From NCBI GenBank assembly GCA_019510185.1, contig JAEKKV010000017.1, positions 62,001 through 126,000 of the forward strand: a stretch of DNA of 64,000 bases, in the 5' to 3' direction. The DNA comes from Verrucomicrobiota bacterium (GTDB lineage: Bacteria; Verrucomicrobiota; Verrucomicrobiia; Opitutales; Opitutaceae). Of this stretch, positions 45,968 to 54,288 are shown piece by piece (the first letter of the stretch is position 1; each line of letters starts with the position of its first letter). The notes under the pieces are model-generated. The model saw only the letters and a program-made list of their open reading frames with translations. It did no database searches and was not told the origin of the DNA. Position numbers and translations under genes: made by a program.

Positions 45968-46861
45968 GTGGTCAAAACCCGGTTCATCTTCAACCCCCGC
46001 TCCGGCCACAACGCCCGGAACCCGGCGTTGCTCGACCGCACGCGCGCCTTCATCCATGAACACGACCTGCCTGCGGAGCTCGTGCTGACCGAGCGCCCGC
46101 GCCATGCCACCGAACTCGCCCGGCGCGCGATCGACGAAGGCTGCGGTCTGATCGTCGCTGTCGGCGGCGACGGCACGTTGAACGAAGTCGCCGCCGCCCT
46201 GGTCGGCAGCGAAGCCGCCCTCGGGCTGATCCCCTGCGGCTCGGGCAACGGCCTCGGCCGCCATCTCGGCATCCCTGGCCCCGGCAAAGGCGCCTTCCGC
46301 ACGCTGCTGAACGGACGCGTGCGCACCATCGACACCGGCAGCGCCAACGGCATTCCGTTTTTCAACGCCATGGGCCTCGGCTTCGACGCCGAGATCAGCC
46401 ATCGCTTCAACCGGCTCGTCCGCCGCGGCCTGCAAGCCTACGTCCAGACCACCTGGGCGACCCTCTTCGGCTATCGTCCGCAGAGTTACCGCATTCTCAA
46501 CGGCAACGCCGAACTGACCACGAGCGCCTTCATCGTCGCCGTCGCCAACTCCGACCAATACGGCAACGATTGCTTCATCGCGCCCGGCGCCTGTGTGGAT
46601 GACGGCCGGCTCGATCTCACCGTCATCAAACGCGCCAATCTTTTCAATACCCTGCCCCTCATCGAACGCCTCTTCACCCGGCGCATCGACGGCAGCCCGA
46701 GCGTGCTCCGCCTCCAAGGCTCGCATTTCACCATCGAACGCCCCGCGCCCGGCCTCATCCACACCGACGGAGAAACGCACGAAACCGGCGCAACGGTGGA
46801 CATTGTTGTCCATCCCCTCAGCCTGCGCATTATGGTGCCGGAAGTTCCCTCGCCCGCGTAA
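45968..46861 (+). CDS. Diacylglycerol kinase family lipid kinase (YegS-like)
   Basis: 297 residues starting with GTG at 45968. The diacylglycerol kinase catalytic core is clear: KTRFIFNPRSGHNARNP, then VAVGGDGTLNEVAAALVG (64-81, GGDGT motif), LGLIPCGSGNGLGRHLGI and FFNAMGLGFDAEI. The C-terminal domain holds FIAPGACVDDGRLDLTVIK. It phosphorylates a lipid alcohol in the membrane. It lies 21 bases after the GT4 and 65 before the LpxH-like gene, so the three may act on one lipid pathway. Confidence 0.9.
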   Translation: MVKTRFIFNPRSGHNARNPALLDRTRAFIHEHDLPAELVLTERPRHATELARRAIDEGCGLIVAVGGDGTLNEVAAALVGSEAALGLIPCGSGNGLGRHLGIPGPGKGAFRTLLNGRVRTIDTGSANGIPFFNAMGLGFDAEISHRFNRLVRRGLQAYVQTTWATLFGYRPQSYRILNGNAELTTSAFIVAVANSDQYGNDCFIAPGACVDDGRLDLTVIKRANLFNTLPLIERLFTRRIDGSPSVLRLQGSHFTIERPAPGLIHTDGETHETGATVDIVVHPLSLRIMVPEVPSPA

Positions 46862-46926
46862 CGTTTGCGCAACGAATCCCGCCGCCCCCTAGGCGCACCC
46901 GACTAATTTTGCTAACCTCCCCGCCG

Positions 46927-47757
46927 ATGGACACCAAGCCGCTCAAATTCAAGACCATCATCATCTCGGACGTCCATCTCGGCACCCTCGACTGCCAGAT
47001 CCGGGAGGTGAATCATTTCCTCAAGCACACCCACTGCGAGAAGTTGATTCTCAACGGCGACATCATCGACGGCTGGCGCCTCAAGCAGACCGGCTTCTGG
47101 CCCAAGTCCCACACGCGCTTCATTCGCCTCATTCTCAAGAAACTGGAAAAGCGGGACACCGAGGTCATCTACCTGCGCGGCAATCACGACGACGTTCTCG
47201 CCAAATTCCTGCCCATGGAGTTCGAGAACCTGAAGATCGTTGAAGACTATGTTCACGAAGGCGTGCGCGGCCGTTATTTCGTTCTTCACGGCGACGTGTT
47301 CGACACCGTCACCAAAAATTTCGTCTTCCTCGCCTACATCGGCGACTGGGGCTATCGCGCGCTCATGCGCTTCAACCGCCTCTACAACCACTGGCGCGCC
47401 TGGCAGGGCAAGGAATACTACTCCCTCAGCAAAGCCGTGAAGGCCCGCGTCAAGCAGGCGGTGAATCACGTCTCCCACTTCGAGGAGCACATTGTGAAGC
47501 TCGCCAAAAGCCGCGACTGCGTGGGCGTGATGTGTGGCCACATCCACACCGCCGCCGATAAAATGTTTGGCGACGTTCATTACTTGAATTCTGGCGACTG
47601 GGTCGAGTCGCTCACCGCCATCGTCGAGCACCACGACGGACGCTTCGAACTGCTGGATTTCGCCGACTTCAGGAAAATCTTCCCCTTGGACGACGAAACT
47701 TCCGAGGTGACCGAGACTCATCCTTCCTCCACCGGAACGCGCCCCGTGGCCGGATGA
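46927..47757 (+). CDS. LpxH-like UDP-2,3-diacylglucosamine diphosphatase / metallophosphoesterase
   Basis: 276 residues from the ATG at 46927. Metallophosphatase motifs are in order: SDVHLG (14-19), NGDIIDGW, YLRGNHDD, HGDVFDTV and GHIH. The block KLILNGDIIDGWRLKQTGFW resembles the LpxH-like group, which hydrolyses UDP-2,3-diacylglucosamine to lipid X. With lpxA and lpxC-fabZ in the same window and no other LpxH/LpxI seen, this is a reasonable candidate, but a different phosphoester substrate is possible. It ends the GT4-kinase-phosphatase trio. Confidence 0.8.
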   Translation: MDTKPLKFKTIIISDVHLGTLDCQIREVNHFLKHTHCEKLILNGDIIDGWRLKQTGFWPKSHTRFIRLILKKLEKRDTEVIYLRGNHDDVLAKFLPMEFENLKIVEDYVHEGVRGRYFVLHGDVFDTVTKNFVFLAYIGDWGYRALMRFNRLYNHWRAWQGKEYYSLSKAVKARVKQAVNHVSHFEEHIVKLAKSRDCVGVMCGHIHTAADKMFGDVHYLNSGDWVESLTAIVEHHDGRFELLDFADFRKIFPLDDETSEVTETHPSSTGTRPVAG

Positions 47758-48129
47758 TCATTGCCGGCGGCGGACGATGCGCCCACGCCGTGCAGGCAGG
47801 TTTCTCCGGGGGAATCAGAGTTAAAATCAACGCGAGACTTGGCACGACGGCTGCATTGTGCATGGTAGCTCACGTCTCAATGACCCGGACCCACCAACAT
47901 CTCCGCAGTTTCGCCAGCACTTCGATCACGAAGGCTGTCGTCATTTGCTGCGCCCAGATGCGTCCGGCCGTCGCTCAACAGTGGTCCAAATCCACTCACG
48001 GCACGGGCTCTCAGGCCTAAACCTCCGTCTAACGGAATAACGTTTAGCCACACCTGATGAAGCCCGAGGCCACGAGCCCCAGGAAGCCACCGCGTATTCC
48101 CAATCCCAACTTTCATTTTCCTTTTTCCC
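47758..48129. other. 372-base spacer before the Hsp20 gene, with a sigma-54 site
   Basis: No convincing coding frame is present; the 47754-48020 frame is of odd composition and has no recognisable motif. The notable element is the sigma-54-like promoter at 47840-47855, about 275 bases before the Hsp20 start, which leaves room for a long 5' leader or a small RNA. A small palindromic stretch AACGGAATAACGTT lies near 48030-48045. Confidence 0.6.
47840..47855 (+). promoter_or_regulatory. Near-consensus sigma-54 (RpoN) -24/-12 promoter
   Basis: TGGCACGACGGCTGCA matches the sigma-54 consensus TGGCACG-N4-TTGCW except for C in place of the first T of the -12 element. The invariant GG (47841-47842) and GC (47853-47854) have the right 10-base gap. 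Transcription would begin near 47866. The first gene downstream is the Hsp20 gene at 48130. No bEBP activator gene is in this window. Confidence 0.5.
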
Positions 48130-48543
48130 ATGCACACGATCATCCACCCGCTGAAGCCCGCCAATCGCAGCACCCGCAGCCCGAACGCCACGGCCACCAC
48201 CGTCGCGGCCCGGAAGCCGCACTACGATTGCCGCGAGCAGGGCGACGCCCTCAAGGTCGTCGTCTACGTGCCCGGCGTGGACGCGTCCGGCGTGGAAATC
48301 ACCACGCGCGGCCCCGACCTCACCGTCACCGCCCGGAAGACCCACTTTGTGCGCGTCAACTGGCAGGCACTCCACCTCGAAGGCGCCCAGCGCGACTATC
48401 AGCTGCGGCTGCGGTTGGGCCGCGGGCTCGATTACGAGGCCCTGCAGGCCGAAATCCGCGACGGCGTGCTCACCTTGACCCTTCCCAAGAAGCAAGCCGA
48501 CACGGCAACCGACGGCCACGGACGGTTGGAAAAGGTCGCCTGA
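48130..48543 (+). CDS. Hsp20/alpha-crystallin family small heat shock protein
   Basis: 137 residues. The alpha-crystallin domain occupies about 30-125: HYDCREQGDALKVVVYVPGV, VEITTRGPDLTVTARK, then the DYQLRLRLGRGLDYEALQAE and VLTLTLPKK end. The short variable N-terminus (about 30 residues, Thr/Ala-rich) is at the low end for the family. It should act as an ATP-independent holdase. A sigma-54-like promoter lies upstream and a strong hairpin follows at 48558-48603. Confidence 0.85.
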   Translation: MHTIIHPLKPANRSTRSPNATATTVAARKPHYDCREQGDALKVVVYVPGVDASGVEITTRGPDLTVTARKTHFVRVNWQALHLEGAQRDYQLRLRLGRGLDYEALQAEIRDGVLTLTLPKKQADTATDGHGRLEKVA

Positions 48544-48557
48544 TCGCTCCTTCAAAC

Positions 48558-48603
48558 CGGCGCGGCGCCACGTGCACTTTGCCTGCACCAAGGCGCCGCG
48601 CCG
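48558..48603 (+). terminator. Long GC-rich stem-loop after the Hsp20 gene
   Basis: CGGCGCGGCGCC (48558-48569) pairs perfectly with GGCGCCGCGCCG (48592-48603), with an inner GTGCA/TGCAC helix. Only a weak T-rich stretch (ATTTATTT) follows. It is likely a terminator or RNA-stabilising hairpin. Confidence 0.6.
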
Positions 48604-48683
48604 CATTTATTTCGTTAATACGAAAAAATCGTGTCGTCTTCAGCCCCCATAAGCGCTTGGAATTTCCCTACCCCGTTACCCTT

Positions 48684-48866
48684 ATGTTTACCCCCATCCC
48701 AGCCCCTGCCTCGTCGCAACTCTCCACCCCCGTCGTCATCTCGCACTGCGACGTCTTGTGGGGAAAGCCCGTTTTCCGCGCGCCCGATCTGCCCGCGCGC
48801 GTGAATGTTTCCAGCGAAATCACCTTCACGCCTCTTCGCGTGACGGACGTTCGCAAGACCCGCTGA
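48684..48866 (+). CDS. Possible small protein, 60 residues, unknown
   Basis: A short frame from ATG 48684 reading MFTPIPAPASSQLSTPVV, then HCDVLWGKPVFRAPDLPARV and NVSSEITFTPLRVTDVRKTR. It has no motif I know. It lies on its own between the Hsp20 hairpin and the convergent DUF4197 gene, with a GCCGCGCACGCGGC hairpin just after it. A real short gene is plausible from position and from the clean start after an AT-rich leader, but this could be a chance frame. Confidence 0.35.
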   Translation: MFTPIPAPASSQLSTPVVISHCDVLWGKPVFRAPDLPARVNVSSEITFTPLRVTDVRKTR

Positions 48867-48893
48867 GCGGACGCCGCGCACGCGGCGCGACGG

Positions 48894-49595
48894 TCACTTC
48901 TTGAACAGCGCGAAGGCCTTTTGCGCAAGCGGCTGCGTGAGCAGCGCCGGATTCGCGCGCAACGCCGCCTCTTCCTTGGCGAGGAGTTGAAAGCTTTTGT
49001 TGATCACTTGATCGCAGACGTAGCCGTCGAGATCCGCGATGCCTTTGTTGCCGCCCAGCGCGGCCAGCGGACCGGCGGCGGAGAGCATGTCCTTGGCTTT
49101 CGCCGCCACGCCGGCCGATGCCGTCGCTTCCTTCACCAGCGGAAGCAGTTTTTCCCGAAGAGTGGCGCCCATCGCCTTGCGGAGAAATTGCGTGCCCGCA
49201 TCCGGACCGCCCGAGAGCACCGCCTTGGCGTCCTCGATCTTCACATTTTTAAACGATTCGCGCAGGAGGTCCGCCATTTGCGGCGACAGCTTGGCGGCAA
49301 CGCTCGATAGGGCGGAACTCACCCCGCCCGCCTCGGCCGGATTGGTTTTGCCCACCGCCGCTTCGATTTTTGCCAGCGCCGGAGGCGGCGAAAGCTTGAG
49401 CCCGCCGGATTGCGTGAGCTTGCCGAGGGCGTTCTCGAGCGCCGAACCCAGCGCGGATTTCAAACCCGCCGCCAGTTCGGAATCGGAAAGACCGGCCGGC
49501 GCCGCAGGCACCGCCGGAGCGGGCTCGGCCGGAAAAGCAACCGGAGCAGCCAACACGGCGACGAAAAGGACAAGGGCGCGAACAAGGGAAGTCAT
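48894..49595 (-). CDS. DUF4197 domain exported protein
   Basis: 233 residues from the ATG at 49595. A signal peptide (TSLVRALVLFVAVLAAPVAF, cut after about FPA) is followed by an Ala/Pro-rich stretch. The DUF4197 core then contains AGLKSALGSALENALGKL, LRESFKNVKIEDAKAVLSGG and YVCDQVINKSFQLLAKEE. DUF4197 proteins are periplasmic and of unknown role. The frame is open upstream to 49739 but without a sensible start. Confidence 0.8.
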   Translation of the reverse strand: MTSLVRALVLFVAVLAAPVAFPAEPAPAVPAAPAGLSDSELAAGLKSALGSALENALGKLTQSGGLKLSPPPALAKIEAAVGKTNPAEAGGVSSALSSVAAKLSPQMADLLRESFKNVKIEDAKAVLSGGPDAGTQFLRKAMGATLREKLLPLVKEATASAGVAAKAKDMLSAAGPLAALGGNKGIADLDGYVCDQVINKSFQLLAKEEAALRANPALLTQPLAQKAFALFKK

Positions 49596-49644
49596 GCGCC
49601 AGACCCTGTCCGCGGGTCTCGGGCGCCGCAAGCCTGCGCGCGGC

Positions 49645-50514
49645 TCAGCGCTCGTTGACGAGCCAGCGCAAACCAGCCCCGCCGCCGGGTGCTTGGGCCA
49701 GAGCCTCCGCCAGCCAGGAGGCCAGAGCCGCAAGCTCACGATCTATCTGCCACGGCGGATTGATCACCACCAGCCCAGAACCCTTCATTTTCATCGGATG
49801 CGCCGGTCCGACCACGGTCAGCTCGATCGCGAAAGTCGGCGGCAGATTCCGCGCGATCAGCTCCCGGAAAAACACATCGATCCGCGCACGTTCGGTCAGC
49901 GGATACCAAAGCGCGATGGTGGCCGCCGGCAGCCGCGTCAGCCCTTCGTCCACCGAGTCCACGATGCGCGCAAATTCATCCTGGGCCTCAAACGGCGGAT
50001 CGATGAGCACCAGCGCGCGTTTTTCCGGCGGCGGCAATTGCCCGCGCATCGCCGTGTAGCCGTCGGCCGCCTGGATCCCGACTCCGCGTTCGAAATCAAA
50101 TTCCGTTTTCAGGGCCGCCGCTTCCTCGGGCTGTTTTTCGAAGAGCGAAAGCCGGTCCTGCGGCCGGGCCAGCGCCCGCACCAGACGTGGCGAGCCGGGA
50201 TAAAAACGAGGAATCGGCTCGCGGTTGCCCTCCCGCCGGTCAAAGGCCCGCACTTGCTCGACGTAGTCAGCGACGGCTTCCGGCAGATCGGAACGCGTCC
50301 ACAGCCGGCCGATACCCTCGGGCCATTCGGGCGTGCGCTCCAAGGTGTCGCCATGCGCGGCGGCGGCGAGATCGTAGCGGCCGCGACCGGAATGGGTGTC
50401 GATGTAGAGAAACCCCCGGTCCTTCCGCTGCATTGCCCGCACAAGCCGCACGAGCGCGGCGTGCTTGAGCACGTCCGCGAAATTGCCCGCGTGATACTGA
50501 TGACGGTAGTTCAA
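49645..50514 (-). CDS. rlmJ: 23S rRNA (adenine-2030-N6)-methyltransferase RlmJ
   Basis: 289 residues. The start MNYRHQYHAGNFADVLKHAA is characteristic of RlmJ, and the motif IV-type block ALVLIDPPFEAQDEFA gives DPPF as in adenine N6-methyltransferases. LIARNLPPTFAIEL and MKGSGLVVINPPW follow. It methylates A2030 of 23S rRNA. Its start overlaps the stop of the upstream YhcH-type gene as ATGA. Confidence 0.95.
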   Translation of the reverse strand: MNYRHQYHAGNFADVLKHAALVRLVRAMQRKDRGFLYIDTHSGRGRYDLAAAAHGDTLERTPEWPEGIGRLWTRSDLPEAVADYVEQVRAFDRREGNREPIPRFYPGSPRLVRALARPQDRLSLFEKQPEEAAALKTEFDFERGVGIQAADGYTAMRGQLPPPEKRALVLIDPPFEAQDEFARIVDSVDEGLTRLPAATIALWYPLTERARIDVFFRELIARNLPPTFAIELTVVGPAHPMKMKGSGLVVINPPWQIDRELAALASWLAEALAQAPGGGAGLRWLVNER

Positions 50515-51005
50515 ACGACCGGCACTTTAACCACCGTTTTGCGCACGGGCGTGGCCGCGTGGATGGCCAGCGACGGCAGGTGCGCGTCGACCGGAAAAAA
50601 AACCGCGACCCCGCCCGCCTGCATGCGCAGCACCGAGCTGTCCGCGAAAGAATGATAAAACAAAAGATCTTTCGCCGGCGTAAAATCCTCGGCGACAGTC
50701 AGGCGGCCGACATCGGTCACCTCCATGAACTCTTCACCGGAGAAAATCACCTGCACATCGACATAGGCGCGGTGCGACTCCCAGCGGCCGTCGGCGCGAG
50801 GCTTGGTCAAATAGGCCTGCTCCAGCGCGAAGACGCCCCCGCCTAGCTCGATTCGCTCCGTCTGACCAAGGCCCACCGCCTGCAACCGCTTGAAGGCGGG
50901 CGAACCCGGGACAAAGCATTCCTCCACGTAGGCAAACGCCCGCTGAAAGGACGGAGAAGCCGCCAGTTGCGCGCGAACGGTGGAAAGAGAGCCGAAGAGA
51001 GCCAT
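50511..51005 (-). CDS. YhcH/YjgK/YiaL family protein
   Basis: 164 residues from the ATG at 51005. The segments GVFALEQAYLTKPRADGRWE, SHRAYVDVQVIFSGEEFMEV and VAVFFPVDAHLPSLAIH match the DUF386 cupin-like family, of which YhcH may bind or process sialic-acid-pathway sugars. The function here is unknown. It is coupled to rlmJ by a 4-base overlap. A longer frame reaching 51053 adds an unlikely N-terminus. Confidence 0.85.
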   Translation of the reverse strand: MALFGSLSTVRAQLAASPSFQRAFAYVEECFVPGSPAFKRLQAVGLGQTERIELGGGVFALEQAYLTKPRADGRWESHRAYVDVQVIFSGEEFMEVTDVGRLTVAEDFTPAKDLLFYHSFADSSVLRMQAGGVAVFFPVDAHLPSLAIHAATPVRKTVVKVPVV

Positions 51006-51094
51006 GCCGCGACTCCAACCCGCCCTGGCGCACGCTGGCAAGTGCCGAAACACCCGCTTGCCGCGCCACCAGCTATTCCCTTGGCTGCGGAATC

Positions 51095-51769
51095 ATGAAA
51101 ACTTTTTCCAAGCTGACCGGCCTGCTTCTGCTTGGGCTCGCCCCGCTGCTCGCGCCGGCGGCCTCCTTCGAGGGACGGTTCAACGTCCGCCTTCAGGATG
51201 ACGACGGCACGCGCGCCGTCTCTTGCGCAATGAAGGCGGAGCACCTGCGCGCGGAAATCCCCTCCGATAACGGCGCCAAGATCGTTTCGCTCGTCGATTT
51301 CGGCCGCAAGGAAATCTCCGCGATCCTCCCCGGCCAGCCGCTCTACGCCGTGATGTCGCTCGACGATGCGGTCGCCAAACTCGGCGATGTCCGCAAGGGC
51401 CAGGGCGCCCTCCAAAAGACCACTGAGACCGCCGTCGTGCTCGGCTATGCGTGCGTCAAATATGTCGCCAAGAGCAAGGAGGGCGTGACCGAAATTTGGA
51501 CGGCCGCCGCGCTGGGCTCGCCGCTGGCCGGCAGCGCCTTCCAATCCCTCGCGCACACTCCGGCCGAACGCGAGCTGCTCGCCCAGGGAGGCTTCCCGTT
51601 GCGCGTGATCGGCCGGACTCCGGACGGGACGGCGCATTTTCGCATGGAGGTCGTCTCGATGGAAAAACAACCGTTGCCCGACAGCTTTTTCGCCCCGCCC
51701 GCCGGTTATCAGAAAATCGACGTGGGCATCCTCCTGCGCGGAGGGCTCAACCTGTTCGGCGGACGCTGA
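51095..51769 (+). CDS. Exported protein, DUF4412-like
   Basis: 224 residues. A signal peptide (MKTFSKLTGLLLLGLAPLLA, cut near APA-ASF) leads into beta strands: SFEGRFNVRLQDDDGTRAVS, MKAEHLRAEIPSDNGAKIVS and LVDFGRKEISAILPGQPLYA. The middle block TAVVLGYACVKYVAKSKEGV resembles the DUF4412 proteins, which are periplasmic with unknown function. It converges with the LolA-like gene (4-base gap). Confidence 0.6.
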   Translation: MKTFSKLTGLLLLGLAPLLAPAASFEGRFNVRLQDDDGTRAVSCAMKAEHLRAEIPSDNGAKIVSLVDFGRKEISAILPGQPLYAVMSLDDAVAKLGDVRKGQGALQKTTETAVVLGYACVKYVAKSKEGVTEIWTAAALGSPLAGSAFQSLAHTPAERELLAQGGFPLRVIGRTPDGTAHFRMEVVSMEKQPLPDSFFAPPAGYQKIDVGILLRGGLNLFGGR

Positions 51770-51773
51770 TCCT

Positions 51774-52511
51774 TCACTTGCCCGCCGTCACCGCGGGCCG
51801 GGTGAACAATCCCGGTGTGAGCGCAGGATTTCCGTCGATGCGCTCCAGCACGGTTTCCGACCGCACCTGACCGGCTAATTTTTCGGTGAGGTGATACGGC
51901 AGCAGCACGCCCTTCACCGGGCGAAAATCGTCATACCAAGTTTCAACCGTCTCCGCTGCACCCGAGCGTATCCTCACCGCATCACGACGGATGATAAGAT
52001 ACGTCGTGTGGTCCAGATAGACGAAGGCTGACTCGGTGAAATTCTGCGTGACCAAAATTTTGAACACCGGCCGGCCGGCGATCTCCGTCTCGCCCGCGTA
52101 ATCCAGGGAGACGTTGCGTCCGCGTCCCGCCGGCACCAGCGGATCGTCGAAATCCGCATCGGCCTTGAAGGCGCGCGCCGGCGCAACGCCCATCTCAAAA
52201 ACCTTTCCCGTTTTCGAATCCATGATCCATGGCGGGTTCCCGCCGTCGTATGCCTGGATCATCACCCGGCCTTCATCCGTGACTTCCGTTCGCACCCAGT
52301 TCGGCCGCGCCGCCCACAGGGCAAACCGCAGCTCCCTGCCCTGAATGCGCGTGATCCCGGTCGCATGCACCGCCTTCAGGGCCTTCACGTTGTCATGACC
52401 GCCGATCGCCTCGACATGGATGCGCGCCAGATCGGCGGCAAAATCCGCCCGCAGGGGGGATGCCCACGGCAAAGCCATCCAAACAAAAACCAAAATCCAG
52501 GGGTAGCGCAC
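51774..52511 (-). CDS. Exported protein with LolA-like fold
   Basis: 245 residues. A signal peptide (RYPWILVFVWMALPWASPL, cut near LRA) is followed by ADFAADLARIHVEAIGGHDN and KALKAVHATGITRIQGRELR, then alternating beta strands such as VSLDYAGETEIAGRPVFKI and VYLDHTTYLIIRRDAVRI. This pattern is that of the LolA/LppX-like lipoprotein-carrier fold. The match is by pattern only, and a specific role (lipid or lipoprotein carrier) is speculation. Confidence 0.55.
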   Translation of the reverse strand: MRYPWILVFVWMALPWASPLRADFAADLARIHVEAIGGHDNVKALKAVHATGITRIQGRELRFALWAARPNWVRTEVTDEGRVMIQAYDGGNPPWIMDSKTGKVFEMGVAPARAFKADADFDDPLVPAGRGRNVSLDYAGETEIAGRPVFKILVTQNFTESAFVYLDHTTYLIIRRDAVRIRSGAAETVETWYDDFRPVKGVLLPYHLTEKLAGQVRSETVLERIDGNPALTPGLFTRPAVTAGK

Positions 52512-52599
52512 AGGCCGACTCCGGCATGGATTTCCCGCGGCGACAAGCCCGCACCATTAAGGTTTGCCGCCCGCCGGCCGGGATCGTTGCCTCAGCCGC

Positions 52600-53412
52600 A
52601 TGGCCGCTCGTGTGATCCGGGTATTTTCCGATCTGCATTTTCGAGATGCGGAAAGCCATCTGCAAACGCTCGCCTCTCTGGCCCCGCTTTTCGAGGGTGC
52701 CGACGAGGTGATTCTCAACGGCGACACGCTCGACACCCAGAGCGCCGTAACCCGGGATCATTTACCCGAAGTCCGGGCGTTCTTTGCCGCCACCGTCGCC
52801 CGGACGACGTTCATCAGCGGCAATCACGACCCGGATATTTCGCCGCTCGTCGAACACACCCTGCACACCGGACGCGTCTGGATCACCCATGGCGATGTGC
52901 TTTTCGACGACATCGTGCCATGGGGCAGCCTGCGCGGAGAACTCGTCCGCCGGCTGACGGCGCTTTCCCTCGATCTCGCTCCGCCGGAACTGGCCCGGCT
53001 CGAGACACGCCTGCGCCTGAACCGTTTGGCCTGCCATGCCCTGCCCGAACGCCACGACATCTCCAGCCGCGATTTGGCCCGACGCCTCTTGCGCATCACC
53101 CGCGCCCTGCTGCCGCCCCGGCAGGCGCTGGCCATGTTGCGCGCTTGGCGCGATACGCCGCGCCTGGCCGACGAACTCGCCTCCCGCCATCGGCCGGACG
53201 CGCGTCTCGTCCTCGTCGGTCACACGCATTATCCCGGCGTCTGGCGCCGGCCAAGTGGTCGCGTGGTGGTCAACACCGGCTCCTTTAGCCGGTTCTGGGG
53301 CGGTCATTTGGTGGAGCTGCAAGACGAACTTGTGAAAGTGCGGCGGATCGAAAAACGAGCAGGCAAATTCCTTCCCGGCCGCACGCTCGCGGAGTTTCCG
53401 CTGGCGGATTAA
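52600..53412 (+). CDS. Calcineurin-like metallophosphoesterase
   Basis: 270 residues. The metal motifs are SDLHF (near residue 9), NGDTLDTQ, SGNHDPDISPL, ITHGDVLFDD and GHTHYPGVW, followed by VNTGSFSRFWGGHLVEL. It is a soluble phosphoesterase; substrate unknown. The family is the same as the LpxH-like gene at 46927, but the sequence is clearly different and lacks the LpxH-type central block. The next gene begins 25 bases later. Confidence 0.82.
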   Translation: MAARVIRVFSDLHFRDAESHLQTLASLAPLFEGADEVILNGDTLDTQSAVTRDHLPEVRAFFAATVARTTFISGNHDPDISPLVEHTLHTGRVWITHGDVLFDDIVPWGSLRGELVRRLTALSLDLAPPELARLETRLRLNRLACHALPERHDISSRDLARRLLRITRALLPPRQALAMLRAWRDTPRLADELASRHRPDARLVLVGHTHYPGVWRRPSGRVVVNTGSFSRFWGGHLVELQDELVKVRRIEKRAGKFLPGRTLAEFPLAD

Positions 53413-53437
53413 ACAGACCCGGGCTTAAGTGCCCGAT

Positions 53438-53725
53438 ATGGCGATGGAGTTTGGCTGGTGGGACAAAACCCCCGAGGACGGAAAATATCAGATCTGTGTA
53501 CGCGTGCACGGCGGCAATGCCGTGTGGACGCGTAAGCAGGGACATCACACCTCGTGGGAACCCTACGGCCCTCCGACCGAAGCCGATTGGGACAAACTCA
53601 TTTATGAGGCCAACCGCCGCGTCCCCCGCCGCCTGATCTCGCCGAAGCAGTTCGCCGAGATCGAGGGGTTGCGTAACAAGCCTACGCTCCTGCCTCGCGT
53701 CTCGAAGCCTGGGCCGACCAGATAA
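53438..53725 (+). CDS. Conserved-looking hypothetical protein, 95 residues
   Basis: 95 residues starting at ATG 53438 with another in-frame ATG at 53444. The sequence is Trp-rich: MEFGWWDKTPEDGKYQICVR, NAVWTRKQGHHTSWEPYGPP and ADWDKLIYEANRRVPRR. I do not recognise a domain. It overlaps the end of the convergent Nudix gene by 44 bases. The compact, non-repetitive composition suggests a real gene. Confidence 0.55.
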   Translation: MAMEFGWWDKTPEDGKYQICVRVHGGNAVWTRKQGHHTSWEPYGPPTEADWDKLIYEANRRVPRRLISPKQFAEIEGLRNKPTLLPRVSKPGPTR

Positions 53726-54227
53726 ATTTAAACGCCCGGGTAAACTCCCGGGGCCGTTCGACGATCCCGCGGTTCACTTCGTCCGGACTGAACCATTCGC
53801 CGCGCTCGATCTCCGCTGGATGCAGGGTGAAAGGTCCTTCGCTTTGCAGGCGGTAGACCCACACGAACTCCCAGCCCGTCTCCGCCCGGGCCTCCACCTT
53901 GAAAAGCGGTGTCAGGCCGTGCGCTGGCGTCACCGTCAGGCCGATCTCCTCGCCCAGTTCGCGCACCACGGCCAGGTCATAGGTCTCGCCACTGTCGAGA
54001 TGCCCCGAGCACGACGAATCCCAGCAACCGGGCGAAGTGTCCTTCAAATGGGAGCGCTTCTGCAAAAACACCCGGCCGGCGGCGTCAAACGCGAGGGCGT
54101 GCACCGCCCGGTGCCAGAGCCGGCGGGCATGCGTTTCCCGGCGCGTGGCCTGCCCGACCACCTCGTCGCGGTCGTTGACCACGTCGAATACCTCGTCGTC
54201 ACGCTGCGCTTTTAAGGCCATGTCCAT
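53682..54227 (-). CDS. Nudix hydrolase, YfcD/IDI-like
   Basis: 181 residues. The N-terminal EVFDVVNDRDEVVGQATRRE and HRAVHALAFDAAGRVFLQKR match the isopentenyl-diphosphate-isomerase-like Nudix group, and the Nudix box is GHLDSGETYDLAVVRELGEE. The following EIGLTVTPAHGLTPLFKVEA and VWVYRLQ are typical. The reaction is hydrolysis of a nucleoside-diphosphate-linked compound; substrate unknown. The start is at the ATG 54227 (a second at 54221). Confidence 0.85.
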   Translation of the reverse strand: MDMALKAQRDDEVFDVVNDRDEVVGQATRRETHARRLWHRAVHALAFDAAGRVFLQKRSHLKDTSPGCWDSSCSGHLDSGETYDLAVVRELGEEIGLTVTPAHGLTPLFKVEARAETGWEFVWVYRLQSEGPFTLHPAEIERGEWFSPDEVNRGIVERPREFTRAFKFIWSAQASRREAGA

Positions 54228-54288
54228 GTTTTTGTGTCGCCTCAGATGAGGCGTGCCCTTTCGTGTGTCAAAACCGACCCAAAGTTCC

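Noticed and set aside
47754..48020. 88-codon open frame between the LpxH-like and Hsp20 genes
   Set aside because: It overlaps the preceding gene's stop, has no recognisable domain, and contains the sigma-54 promoter.
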